A program made the position numbers and the translations under genes. A stretch of DNA of 64,000 nucleotides from Bilabrum cf. latius (lineage: Eukaryota; Bigyra: Bicosoecida; Bigyra; Bicosoecida), in NCBI GenBank assembly GCA_965178125.1, contig OZ237743.1, positions 1-64,000 on the forward strand. Reading direction: 5' to 3'. The notes below the pieces were generated by a model. That model had not been told where the DNA came from. It was given only the letters and a program-made list of their open reading frames with translations, and did not search any database. Position 1 is the stretch's first letter, and every line of letters begins with the position of its first letter. Positions 48,489-59,722 of the stretch are shown here, in pieces.

Positions 48489-49004
48489 TTTGCTCTGACA
48501 GAAGATTTTTTGTGTTGCTTAGTGTTCCCAATCTAGCATTTATACCTTGGTTGGTTATACAGGCAGCCTGTTAGAACGATTCGATCGACTTGTGAAGGAC
48601 AAATTTGTTGCATTCACCGAGAGCTTCGAAGCATTCGCAAAAAGGGGCCTACAGGAATGCTAGCATGTGGCTGTCAATTGGGAGAGTGGGCCAGCCGTCG
48701 CACAAGTCAGTCAAGGCCGTGTAGTACCGCGCAGACCCTAACTCGGCATACTATAAGTAAGCTTGATCCAGCAGCAGCCATCTCCCCTCCAATGTCGTCG
48801 GGCGATGCACATCAAGCTAGCCTTGCCGAACCTTGGCCTACACACCCAGCCCCAGCAAGAATGCATTAGGTTTAACCCGTTGCAGTGTAGCAACCAGTCT
48901 TGCGCAGCCCTAATGAGGGCCCAGTTTGGCCGGGTGCTTTCAAGTTGCGTTATCTGATTTTCAGGTCATCAGCGCGTCGACGACACCCCCACTGCTTTGC
49001 CGTC
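48489..49004. other. Intergenic, no gene seen
   Basis: About 515 bp between DSS1 and the RhaT-like gene. A CAG acceptor-like site in a pyrimidine context near 48960 might mark a 5'-UTR intron of the transporter. No coding frame is supported. Confidence 0.4.
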
Positions 49005-50391
49005 ATGAATCTTGGTGGTCTCGGGCTGACATTGCTCGGAGGACTCATTGCTGGCACATATACTGCGCTAATTCGAGCAGTTCCTGGCTGGAAAGTGGGA
49101 AGAATCCGAAAAGCCATGCCCAGTTGAAGTTGCCTGTATGAGACTCCTCACACTTTTTTTCACCGCCTCCTTCCATATATTCTGTCATTTCCAACGCTAC
49201 CCGCAGTGGGAGCATTTTTGGACATTGTATGCACTGTTTGGCTTGGTCGTGTTCCCGTGGATCTATGCCGTTTCGACTCTCTCGGGCGACTAGCTTCTCG
49301 ATGCCTGGAGGTCAGCAGATGCAGCGACCTGGGCTGCTGTGTTGCTGTTTGGTGCAGGATGGGGAGGCGGATCGGTTACATTTGGACTCGGCGTTGCTGT
49401 TGTTGGCAACTCTCTGGGTTTCTCTTTGATTCTCGGGCTTTGTGCAACGCTTGGATCCATCATCCCTTTGCTTGTCTTCCACGCATCTGATGCCACAAAA
49501 AAGACGGGGATATTTGATTTTATTGCATTAAGTATTACTATCGTGGGCTTGGTGCTGGTAGGATATGCAGGAACGCTCAAGTCAGCGGAGCAGCACGCTG
49601 CGAAAGAGCACGGCAACAAGACTGTTGAGGTAGCAGAGAAAGCACAGCTTCTTGGCGCTGTGGAACGCGAGGCAGAATCGGCAGGCATTGTGCACGCTGC
49701 CGATGTAGCCCCATCGGCAGGACACGGAGGGTCGGTGAATGGCCAAGGCACCACCGATGGGGATGCCTTGGTAGACCAGGCAGAAGTTGCTTCGGAAGCC
49801 GCTGGCAAGTCGCCATCGTTCCTGGTGGGCCTGATCCTGTGCTTCGCCTCGGGCATCCTCAGCGCCTTCTTGAATCTTTCGCTCACCTTTGGCGCCCCCA
49901 TGTCGGATGCGGCTGAGAAGGCAGGCGCCCCCAAGACACAGGCACCCAATGCGGTGTGGGTGCTGGGGTTGCTGGGCGGGTTTGTGACCAATGCAGCCTA
50001 CACGCTCTACTTGGTGGGATCCGGGGGTAGCTGGGGCATGTTCTGCCGCTGCTGCCGGGGCCAGGATGCAGGCCAGGAGGTGGGCCCCGGGGGACAGCCC
50101 CTCCGCTGGTTCGAGGCAGAGGCGGGCTCGCTGCAGGCCTGGGCCTATGCCATCATGAGCGGGGCGGCATGGTACTTCGGCACCTCCATATACGGGAACG
50201 GGCAGGCTATGTTGGGGCCCCTGGGGTCCACTGTGGGCTGGCCGGTGTTCCTGATCGCGCAGATCATCGCGGGCAATGCGGTCGGAGTGATCTGGGGAGA
50301 GTGGGCGGGGAGCGAGATGGCCTCGAGGCTGTGGATGCTCGCGGGGGTACTTGTGCTCTGCGTCGCGATCGTGGTGGTGTCACTGGGCTGA
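49005..50391 (+). CDS. RhaT-family (DMT superfamily) sugar transporter-like protein
   Basis: Exons 49005-49094 and 49207-50391, joined across a 112-bp GT-AG intron in phase 0, encode 424 residues ending in TGA. About ten hydrophobic segments are visible. The exon junction recreates the WKWEHFW motif of bacterial RhaT (W-x-WE-x-x-W), and AVLLFGAGWGGGSVTFGLGV followed by GNSLGFSLILG matches the next conserved helices. A hydrophilic ~75-residue loop rich in Ala/Glu/Gly (near 49580-49810) is an insertion relative to the bacterial protein. TAG at 49291 lies in a loop between SGD and LLDAWRS. The substrate is unknown; the family was defined on L-rhamnose/proton symport. Confidence 0.8.
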
Positions 50392-50758
50392 CGGCGCCCG
50401 GTGCTGGTTCCGCCTGGTTTGGCCGGCCAGCGCAGATTGAATGCAGGCTTGATAGGCGGCCTGAGCCAAGGCTGCGTCCTTGGTTCGACCCAGATGTAGT
50501 TGAAGTATCGTTATTCAAGGTTTCGAACTGCAGGTATTATATCTAGTCTTCATACAATCCAGGAACGCCTCGATTTATCGTAAGTGGGTGTGATGAGTGC
50601 ATATTTCGCGCTCAGTTCGTCGTCACCGTCTTGATGGGCACGGCCCAACGAATCACGGCGCCTCGGCGTCACACTGATGGTGCCCAACGAACACACACAG
50701 TTCACTATCAATTCACTTGACACAAAGCCCTAAGTTTTCCTGTACTAGAGAATATACA
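50392..50758. other. Intergenic, no gene seen
   Basis: A 367-bp spacer with no supported frame. It contains an AT-rich stretch before the 50759 start. Confidence 0.4.
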
Positions 50759-53700
50759 ATGGCTGACCACAGGAGCTCACCTGCAGCCTCGGTGATAACG
50801 ATGGCAACCAGGTACAACACAGAGAGCGAAGGCATGCAAAAGTCGGAAATTGATGAGTACCGCGAAGCTTTTCGCCTGTTTGATAGGGTTAGAGAAGCAC
50901 ATGTCAAGCTTTCAGTTTATTCCAAAAAATATATTCACCATATTTCGTTCGATTGGTCCACGAGGCGTGTGGTACCTCTAAAATGCCGAACGCCACTGCC
51001 CTCAATGTCAGCCGCGCAACACACTTATTCAACTCACTCGCAGGACGGAGATGGAGCCATTGATAAAGAAGAGTTCGGAAAAATGATGAAATCTCTCGGC
51101 AGGAAGCTGACAGACATGGAACTTGACGCTATCTTCGCCGCTGCCGACCAGGATGGAAATGGGTCGGTGGAATTCGGAGAGTTTCTTGCCACGATAGCAA
51201 AGGAAGACAGCAAGCAACAAGGATCAAGTCGGCCTTTGAATGTATCCGAAAAGGAGCTGGCCGAAGTGTTTGAGGTATTCGACAAGGTGAGCTCCGCTTC
51301 AAGCGGCAGCAGCACCCACGATGTCACACAGCCTCGTGACGCACAACCTCAAGGCATATTTTTCATTCTCAAGACTTGCAGGATGGCGGTGGCACAATAT
51401 CAGTGCAGGAGCTTCGAGCTGCAATCAATCTGCTCGGAGGGGACCTGCGGGACGAGCAGGTGGAGGTGCTGATGGCAGATCTGGACTTCGACCGGAGCGG
51501 GGAGGTTGATCTCGAAGAGTTTATTGCGTTCTTCTACGCTCTTGTGGATGACGAAAAGGCAAGGAGTAAGGAAGGTAGTATTATCACGGACAGCGATTCC
51601 GGCGACTCGACGGGAACAACCAGCTCTAGGTCAAGCAGCGCCGCGAGCGGCAGCGTGGAGGACGACGACCACGCCCATTTGGCTGACATTCACAGGCTGT
51701 CGCCCGGAAGTCGTTCCATGAGCAAAGTCAGTCTTCAGTCGATGATCGACGAATCATTTGACCAGGTGCTCACTCGCATGCATTCCAAGGCGAGCATGTC
51801 GGACATGCTGCACGGATCCGCTTCGTAGGACAGCTCTGGGGAGGACGAGGCGTGCAAGAGAGGCGCGCAGGCCAGGGTCCCATTTGGGGGACCTGTATAG
51901 ACTGGTACTGACGGTGCCAGCAGTAGCGAGGCAGAAGAGGAAGAAGTTGCGGTCGTACGGACAGGCAGCTGCCAGTGGGAGGAACTGGGCATGCCGCCCG
52001 GTGGTGCCTCGGGCAAGGAAGGAAAGGACGGCTAGCGTTCGCCCAGGCTCGACGACTCTGCCTTGACCCCAATATGTGGCGTGGACTCGGGTCCGAACGA
52101 GTCAGACGGGCCCGAGCCGGGGGTGAAGCTGGCACAGGGCTCTGGGACGGGTCCTCCTGCTGGCAGGGAATTGGACAGGCCGCGGAGGAGGAGGCGCAGG
52201 GACAGGCACAGGCACAGGGACAGATCAACAGGGGGCTCGCGACTATCCCGACCATCCCGGGCGCGTGGCTCCAGGGAACAGCCCCCCGTCGGCCCCATCG
52301 ACATGGCCTGGCCCGCACTCATGCTGCTTCCGCAGGCCAGGCCCGTGCCCAGGCCCCAACCAGCCGGCAGCCCCAGCCGACGTGATGACCGCTTGCCCCC
52401 CGGGTGCCTCCTCCCCCAGGACCTGCCTGCATCCCTGCGACGGACCCTCATGCCTGACTTGGAGCTCGCGGCCGATGCAGAGGCAGAGACAGGCACCGTG
52501 TACGCCGCCATTAGGATGGACATGGGGGGGCCTTTCGCGCCGCTTTAGGCACCTCGCACTGGGGTCGCACCTGCACCTGCAGCTGCACCAGCGCAACCCA
52601 CTGTACCTGAGGGTCCAACTCAGGTTGGTGCAGCCAGCCGTGCAACATTGCGCATGGGGGGTGCTGTCGTGTGCACCACCGTGGCTGTGGCTGGCTCGCC
52701 TCCTCGAGCCGCGTCCCTCGCCCTGTCCCCTACCACTGGCACCAGCAGCCTGAGGCCTTCTAGAGGCTAGGCGTGGGCCGAGCAGCGAAGCGTGACCCTT
52801 GCTACCTGTACAGGTGCAAGAGCGCGGAAAGGCCAGTCAGCCGTTACAGAGGCTCCCTCCCAGCGTGAGGTCCAGGTCAACATAAGTGACGCCGCTGCTT
52901 TGGGCCATGGCGAGTTTCTTTCTACCCAGAGTATCCCAACGGTGCTGGTCGGATCACCGGCCGTGAAAGGACCTGCGCCCAGTGCCTGTGCTAGCGTGGT
53001 GGGAGGACCACCTGGAGCTCACAACTTCGCGGCAGGCTAGGGTGGTTTCAGTTCCTCGGATGGTCCTGGTCCTGGCAGAGGTCGTGAAGAGCCAACAAAG
53101 AGCACACCGTCGATGAAGGGGCCAAGTCGCGCCCCAAGTGCGGGGAACAAACCTGCTGACCAATCATCACGGGGAGGCAGCGAAGCGGGCTCTAGCTCAG
53201 TTGCTGCCAGTGGTGTGGAGGACAGTCCGACTGAGGGCAGCTGGCGGGGAGCCGATGCAAGCACACGCACCCGGACTCGGACGGGGCAGGAGAACAGCAT
53301 AGCAGCGCAGCACATGCAGACTAGCACGAGAAGCGAATCGCTGTCGGTGCCCCGGGCTGGGCAGGGCAGCCGCCGCCCCTCCGGCGCTAGTTCCGGCATG
53401 CGCGAGACAGAGGTGACGGACCTATCCGCTGGTCGTGCCCTGGGCATCGACATGGCGGATGTGTCTGACGACAGCAGCGAGGAAATCGACCTAGAGGAGA
53501 GTCGGGAGAAGAAGCATGATACCTCGGAGGGGGGAAGCAGCTTGAAGCAGGCCGCGCATGAAGGCCGGCAGCACCTGGGAGGGCAGAGGCAGAGGCAGAG
53601 GCAGAGGCAGAGGCAGAGGCAGAGGCAGAGGAAACACAGCGACGTGCGGTGGGCGCGCTCCCACGGAGAAGTTGAACAGGGGGATCAGGCAGCTCGAGGC

Positions 53701-54573
53701 AAGGCCAGTCTGTCTGACGATGCTTCGCATTGCAACGATACTCTGCAGCGCGACGTACAGCCCATCGCGGGCCCGTCGGGAAGGGAGCTCAACAGCAGGG
53801 AGCTGCGCCACTTGCTGGGTGAGCTTACCAAGGGAGTGGTGGGAACTGGACCAGTGCTCGAGCGGGAGCCGAATTTTTGGGAAAGTAAGACCAACGGCAA
53901 GGGCAAGGGCAAGGGCCTAAACCGCGGTGGCCCCGCTGGCAGCAGCTTCCGCTCCTCCCGATCGAAGGGGTCCTTCCGGGAGATCGGGCTGTCCAAGCCG
54001 GTGAGGACCGGGCCCATGCGTGATAGGAGCAGGGAGAGGGGGAGGGCAGGGGGAGCGGCCAGGAAGGGGAGGCAGCGCAAGAGGGTGCAGCGCACTGTAG
54101 CAGACAACCGTGGGTTGCAACCGCTAGACTCTGGCCTGGCGGGCCGCCCAGCCACAGCTCTGGACAGGCTGGCGGCCGGTTTGATAGAAGTTTCCCGAGG
54201 GTCCATTCTTCCTGAAGTGGGGATGGGTCCGAAAAGTGGGGCGGGAGCAGCCGCGGTCCATCGAGCTGCCAGTCGAGAAGGGACAGCCGGAAGGGCGGGG
54301 CGTGGCCGCGGCCGCGTGCACGTGTACGAAGCGGGCCACTCCGGAGATGTGAAGAAGCAGCCGGGGGGGGCATGGGAAAGTAACACCTCTCCTGCGTCAG
54401 GCGCGCAGCCCTCGGTCGGGGCGGGCGCCAGAGGCCCGCACGCCTCCCTGCCCACTAGCACAATGTCCCAGCTGTCGCCGGGGGGCACCTCGAAGGGGGC
54501 CTCAAAGGACAGGTCGGAGATGTCCGTGGCCAGGGTGCGTAGGATGCATAGGAGGGCCGCAAGGCGGGTGTAA
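50759..54573 (+). CDS. Calmodulin-like four EF-hand protein with ~1,000-residue disordered tail
   Basis: Exons 50759-50887, 51044-51286 and 51382-54573 (GT-AG introns of 156 and 95 bp) encode 1,187 residues ending in TAA. Four canonical EF-hand loops are visible: DRDGDGAIDKEE, DQDGNGSVEFGE, DKDGGGTISVQE and DFDRSGEVDLEE. Both introns cut loops 1 and 3 at the same place, after the second loop residue, and splicing is required to complete the loops. After the EF-hand unit the frame stays free of TAA and TGA for another ~915 codons while crossing six TAG codons (51826, 51898, 52033, 52546, 52768, 53038). This tail is Ser/Gly/Arg-rich and contains a long QR repeat (53580-53632). Under the standard code the protein would end at 51828. 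Intron 1 is itself in frame without stops. Confidence 0.75.
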
Positions 54574-54606
54574 TCATATGCTAGTATTCAATCAGCATTT
54601 TTGCTT

Positions 54607-54642
54607 CGAACGAACGAACGAACGAACGAACGAACGAACGAA
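54607..54642. repeat. (CGAA)9 microsatellite
   Basis: Nine perfect CGAA units lie in the short spacer between the EF-hand gene and the DUF1295 gene, about 60 bp before the proposed start at 54705. Confidence 0.95.
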
Positions 54643-54704
54643 CCTTGTTTTTCGTGCTGTCGCGAGTCACCTCGCCGTAACTTCCGGTTTTGCTTGGCGC
54701 GGGC

Positions 54705-55760
54705 ATGCGCAGGCTGTTTCATCGCATTTTTCCAAGCGTCGAAATGAACGTCGTGTCGACCGGAACCGAATTCTTAAACGAATGGATTTATCCTTCATCC
54801 GGCAGTTCGTGGGGAGACTCGCCGCTCTGGTGGGCTCTGTGGGGGGACTTGGCTGCCACCGTTGGTGTCTTTTTGATAAGCGTCCTCGTCAAGAACTCCA
54901 GCGTGTATGATCCGTACTGGAGCGTTGCCCCTGTCATCATTGCATTCTATTGGACATTCGAAGACCCGAATGCCAGCGTGTCGGATGGCTGGGTGCCCCA
55001 GCTGCAGGCTAGGCAGTGGCTCGTTCTCATTTTGATCAACGCGTGGGGCCACCGGCTCACTTGGAGTTGGTGGAAGCGTCTGGGGTATGATATGTCAAAG
55101 AGAATCATATCGGGCAAGCCTGCTGGTCACGAGGATTGGCGATACGTGCTGATTCGGCAGGGCCTGACTGGCACCACCGCTCATCGCGTCTCTCTGCTCA
55201 AGGAGCTCACGTACTGGATCGTGGGGTCTCTCGGAGCCATCCATATGTTTCCAACTATCATGGTATTCTTTGGCATGGTGCCTGCATACCTCGTGCTGGG
55301 CCGCCCCGCGGTTGACACTATCTCCGCAAACCTTGGCTGGCTGGACGCAGTGGCAATCGTGCTGGGAATCGAGGCGGTCTGGCTCGAGCTCGCTGCAGAC
55401 CTACAGATGGACGCTTTCCTCGCTAGTGCTAGTGCTAAAGAAGGCAAGGCTAAACAAGTGTGCCGCAGGGGGTTGTGGGCAGTGTCAAGGCACCCGAACT
55501 ACCTGGGTGAGAACCTCATGTGGCTCTCCCTGGGGCTCTTCGCCCTGGCTGCGCATGGAACGCGAGCTCTGCTGCCTGCCCTGCTCGGCTTCGTGGGCAT
55601 CATGGGGATCTTCGTGGGGTTCTCCATCCCTCAGCTGGAAGCGAGGCAGCGGGAGAGGCGCGGGGCAGCCTACGAGCAGTACCAGCGGGAGGTGGGTGTC
55701 TTCCTGCCCGCCTCGACGTCGCTGTACTGGAGGCTGCTGCCGGGGGTGGCGGTGGAGTGA
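54705..55760 (+). CDS. DUF1295 / steroid 5-alpha-reductase-like membrane enzyme
   Basis: This 351-residue multi-pass protein ends in TGA and needs no TAG. Six or so hydrophobic segments are followed by the family's C-terminal signature: CRRGLWAVSRHPNYLGENLMW, then PQLEARQRERRGAAYEQYQRE. In the family this region binds NADPH, and members are thought to reduce membrane lipids or sterol-like substrates. DPYWSVAP near residue 65 and INAWGHRLTWSWWKR are also typical. An internal ATG at 54744 is an alternative start. Confidence 0.9.
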   Translation: MRRLFHRIFPSVEMNVVSTGTEFLNEWIYPSSGSSWGDSPLWWALWGDLAATVGVFLISVLVKNSSVYDPYWSVAPVIIAFYWTFEDPNASVSDGWVPQLQARQWLVLILINAWGHRLTWSWWKRLGYDMSKRIISGKPAGHEDWRYVLIRQGLTGTTAHRVSLLKELTYWIVGSLGAIHMFPTIMVFFGMVPAYLVLGRPAVDTISANLGWLDAVAIVLGIEAVWLELAADLQMDAFLASASAKEGKAKQVCRRGLWAVSRHPNYLGENLMWLSLGLFALAAHGTRALLPALLGFVGIMGIFVGFSIPQLEARQRERRGAAYEQYQREVGVFLPASTSLYWRLLPGVAVE

Positions 55761-55911
55761 CCTGCTCTACTGGAGCCTGCTACCGGGGGTGGCGATGGGA
55801 CTTTACACTAGCAAGGGGCTTGCGCTCGAGCCCTAGATATCTCGTTTCATGGCCGAGCCAAAGAGGCTCTTTACTACTTGTTGCATGCAATGATGTGTCT
55901 TTCAAATACTC

Positions 55912-58900
55912 TCATTCAGGGCCATCCACGGATGCACCCTCCGCCAGAGCCAGGTCTCTGAGCCCCGCTTCCTCCGAGCTGCAGCACCACGCACTCAATG
56001 CCTTCTCCTCAGCCTCCTCCTCCCTCCTACCTGTGGTGCCCAAGTCCTCGACGACCTGCACCTTCTCAAGTCGCACGCACCAGTTGCCTCTCTCGTACCA
56101 TGACTCCCGCACAACAAGCGCCCAGCCCGCTCCATCCTCGCCCATGCGCCCACTCTCACCCGAAGCACGATCAGCGCCCCCGGCGTCCTTTCCCTCGCCT
56201 GCACCATCCGCACCCTCACCCGCCTTACCGCGCCCCAGTCGCCCAACCTGCTCGTTCACGCCGGTCACGAGATCCTCTAGTTCACCGCGCACAAACAAAT
56301 GGCAGAACCGCTGCAGCACCAGCGACCCTGCACCCCCATCCTCTTGTGCCCTGGCCTCCCGCAGGGCAGCTGCCTGCCGCGCAGCTGCCACTGGATCATC
56401 CTCTTTCCCATCGACCTTGGCCTTACTGGCACCAGACGCAGGTCTGCCCCGCCCAATAGGCGAGCGTTCGGCTGAGGCAGTTGAATCACCAGCGCCAGCA
56501 CCAGCACCAGCACCAGCACCAGCACCAGCACCAGCACCAGCACCAGCACCAGCACCAGCACCAGCGCCAGCACCAGCACCAGAACCAGCACCAGCACCAG
56601 CACCAGCACCAGTACCAGCACCAGCACCGCTGCTAAGCCCAGCATCCTCAACCCCATCCCCAGCTTGGGCCAGATTTGCGCCTTCCCTAGCTGCCTACGC
56701 AGCGAGCGCAAGGTCCGGCGGCAGCTTCCAGGGAACAAACGTGTCCTTCCCCTGCTTCGAACCGGCCTACTACCCCGCACCCGCCCCAGCCTCCGCGAAG
56801 CATCCCAGTTTCTCAAACCGCCTGTACACCGCGCTGCCCTTTGGCTGCTCCAGTGCCCACGCCTGCACCAGCGCCGTCCCGCCGACCCGCAAGATGCGGC
56901 CTATCTCGAACATGAGTCGCACGCGCCTTGCCCTCGTGCTGATGTGGTGCAGCACCGCGATGGACATGGCTGCGTCCGCCGTGCCTCCCCTCCACGGCAG
57001 CACCAGCGCGTCGGCCACCCCCACCTGTGCCCGCAGCCCCGCCTCCTCTCCAGCCTTGCCAGCCAGCTCCACAAGCCCAGCGCTCCTGTCAAATCCAGCG
57101 CACACTAGCTGCGGAAACCCTGGTTTGCCTCCCTCTGCCCCACCCGCGCGCTCCTCCTTCGCCAGCGCCTGCGCGCTCAGGATGTACCTCCCGTTGCCGC
57201 ACCCAGCGTCCACCACCAGCGACAGCGGCCGGAGCCGCCGCATGAAATCTAGCACTCGCGGCCACCCGCCCAGCGCATTCCCGCCTCTCCGCTTGCCGCT
57301 GCCCTCTCCGCCTGCCTTGCTGTTGCCCTTGCCCTACCCCCGAGCGGCTTGCGAACCCGCCCTGCCCGCCGACCTGGTCTCGGAAAAGTGCGGGGCCACG
57401 GCGTCGTAGAAGGCATGCACCCCCACCCGCTCGCTCTCGGGGGTGCGCAGCACGGCAGCTCCCGCCTCGCTGCCTGCCTCTGCACCTGCACCTGCAACTA
57501 CTCCCGCGCCGGCACCAGCCTCGTCCTGCAGCGAGGGAGAGAACAGCCGGTCCGGGGCCTTGGTGGCTCCTCCAGCCCTCCCGTCCAGCTCGTCCAGTGC
57601 TGCCGCCCATGCCACCTGCCGCAGAGTCAGGCTGATCCGCCTGCTTCGAGGCACCAGCGAGGCGCCCACCCTATCCCTCTCACGGGGCGCGATGGCGTGC
57701 GTCCACTCGTACCTGGAGGGGCCCGTCATCACCAGCAAAGAGCGGCGGGGCAGCACCACGGGGCGCTTGCCGGCGGGATCTGCGGCGGGTGGGGCCAGCT
57801 CCATGACCGTGTCTGATAGCAGGGACAGGGAACACAAGAAAGGGCCAAAGGCGCCGGGGGTATCTGTGTGCGCACTGATGCCCTGACCAGGGAGGTACTC
57901 GTTCGCTGTCGCCTAGTCGAAGTGCCAACCCCCAGAGCCAGGGCCAGCGGCACTTGAAGCAGCAGCAATGGGTGTAGGTGCACCTGCAACGGGCGATGCA
58001 TCCGCTGTGTGTGCCAGCGCTGCCTCATTGGCACCGTGCATCGCTTTCGCCCCCGCGGCAGCATCCCGAGCAAGCGCTGCCTGCCGCTCTACTTGCTCAC
58101 TGGACTGCGCCTCCCCCCACGTGGCGGCAGTGCTGGGGGTGCAGGCACTAGGGCTGGCGCTAGTAGCATGGTCCCACGTGGGTACCAGCCAGGGATCCAC
58201 GGGAGCATTGAGCTGGCCAGCACGAGGAGCTGACGTCTTGCCTCCCTCTCCCTCTTCCTCTTCCCCGCTTGCAGCAGATGCACGAAGTGCCCGCGCCGCT
58301 CCATACGCCTCGCAAGCTGCCAGTGCCCTGCATGCTGCCTCCGCCCGGCGACACACGGACTAAAGCAGAGAAGGCATGGGCCTCGTGCAGCGGTCCCCAG
58401 GCAGGAGCGCTCTCCCCGCTCGGGCCCGCACATCCCCTGCCGCGATGCCCCTGCTCACGTAGTCGAACCGAGCCCCGAAGTGGCACACCCGCCTAGACAT
58501 CGTGGAGTCCCACATGCCCCCACCATCCCCGCCATCCCCGCCCTCCCCTCCATCCATGGACCTCGCCAGCGCCTGCTCCTCCTCCTCGCTCACGAACCCT
58601 CGCAACAGGAAGAGCCCAGGCACTCCCCGAACACGCACCTCAGGACCAAGCGCGTCCCGGAGAGGGGACAGCAGAGCCGGCAGGCTCTCGCCGAAACTGG
58701 GCAGTGCAGCGGCAACTCGCTTGGCGGACAGCCGAAACACGCTGAGCCTGGACCGGGGCCGGGGGTCGCCGGCAGAAGGCACCCCATCCGATGATGCGCC
58801 GCCCGCAGCTGCAGATGCAGCTACAGAGAGGGTGCGACCAGCTGATTTGTCTCTCGAGTGAGGGACATCCCAGTGCCCCGCAAGGCTCCAATCCATTCGG

Positions 58901-59325
58901 CACAGCTCCTCCAAATCGTCGGAAGCCTCCGACCCACGACACTCCCCAGTGGCCGCAGCCGGCGGCTCCGCCCCGTGTTTCTGCAGCAATCGGGTGAAAC
59001 CTACCGCCGCCCTGAGAGTTTTGAATGTGACAAATGCCTCTCGACGCGACGCGATGGCGCGGACTCCAGCCACACAGTCGGTGTTTCTGGCATCAAGTCG
59101 CGCCAGCTTGGTGGTGAGGATGTCTGAAATCACTGCCGCGGCCTTCCCGTCCGCCACCGCAGCTTCCTCCTCTGATGCGATATTTGCAGGTGGTAGTGTG
59201 TATCCGTTGGGACTTTGGTACGCCGAACGCTTTCTGGGTTTCGTCCATCGAACACATACGTGAAACCCAATGCTGCACCGCTCTGTTCCCGTGCACCCAG
59301 TGAATCTATGAAACGGCTGACCCAA
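55912..59325 (-). CDS. ALKBH8: ALKBH8-like tRNA wobble-uridine enzyme (AlkB + methyltransferase)
   Basis: ALKBH8/Trm9 methylates and hydroxylates wobble-uridine side chains in tRNA. In order from the N-terminus: a poorly conserved region, an AlkB-type dioxygenase (PGLFLLRGFVSEEEE, RRVCHFGARFDY, NEYLPGQGISAHTDT with HxD near 57865, PRRSLLVMTGPSRYEWTHAI, RISLTLR), and a methyltransferase (LVVDAGCGNGRY, IAVLHHISTRARR). The Trm9-type tail follows (DTFVPWKLP, RFCHLFVRGELEDLV, YERGNWCVRLEKV) to TGA. The frame needs six TAG codons (58360, 57913, 57334, 56770, 56767, 56695), two of them adjacent. TAG 57913 aligns with a frequent Gln before the NEYxPGQGI motif. An Ala/Gly repeat (56490-56640) interrupts the tail. 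The start is unresolved: no ATG is chosen, and 59513-59150 holds a second plausible frame that may be a 5' exon. No clear RRM. Confidence 0.88.
56490..56640. repeat. CAGCAC hexamer tract coding Ala-Gly repeats
   Basis: About 150 bp of imperfect CAGCAC/CAGCGC units, read on the minus strand as alternating Ala-Gly inside the ALKBH8-like gene. The tract length is a multiple of three in frame and does not disrupt the gene. Confidence 0.9.
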
Positions 59326-59722
59326 GCAAACATCTGCTGGGCCGCTCCAGGATCGGAAAAACCCAAATCTAGCCGTATCTTGGGCGTCTGGCGGTGCGCA
59401 CCCCCTTGCGTACTAAATTGGTACGTCTTTGCCGCTCTCCAATCCGGTCTTTGCATCCACATCATGCATTGTGGCGTAATGCTCAACATAAGCTCCGCGC
59501 GACGCTGCATCACAACTCATTTAGAACACTTGTACTCTTCAGATGCGAATCTACGGTACGCGTAGGAAATTCTGCTGCGTCGTCTAGGTAAGCCTAGATT
59601 GATTCCTGTGGAAGGCTCCGGATCCCAGATAGCGCCGCGCAAAAAAATGTTCCGTATAATGCATGCACAGGATAAATCAGAAGATCCTTCCAATAAACAA
59701 ACAGCAGCACACGAATTGGAGC

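Noticed and set aside
55520-57409. 629-residue plus-strand frame
   Set aside because: Starts inside the DUF1295 gene and overlaps the ALKBH8-like gene in antisense; its Pro/Ala repeats mirror the Ala-Gly tract.
59130-59513. Separate gene upstream of ALKBH8
   Set aside because: Plausible composition, but no start, stop or splice sites could be fixed; noted instead as a possible 5' exon of the ALKBH8-like gene.
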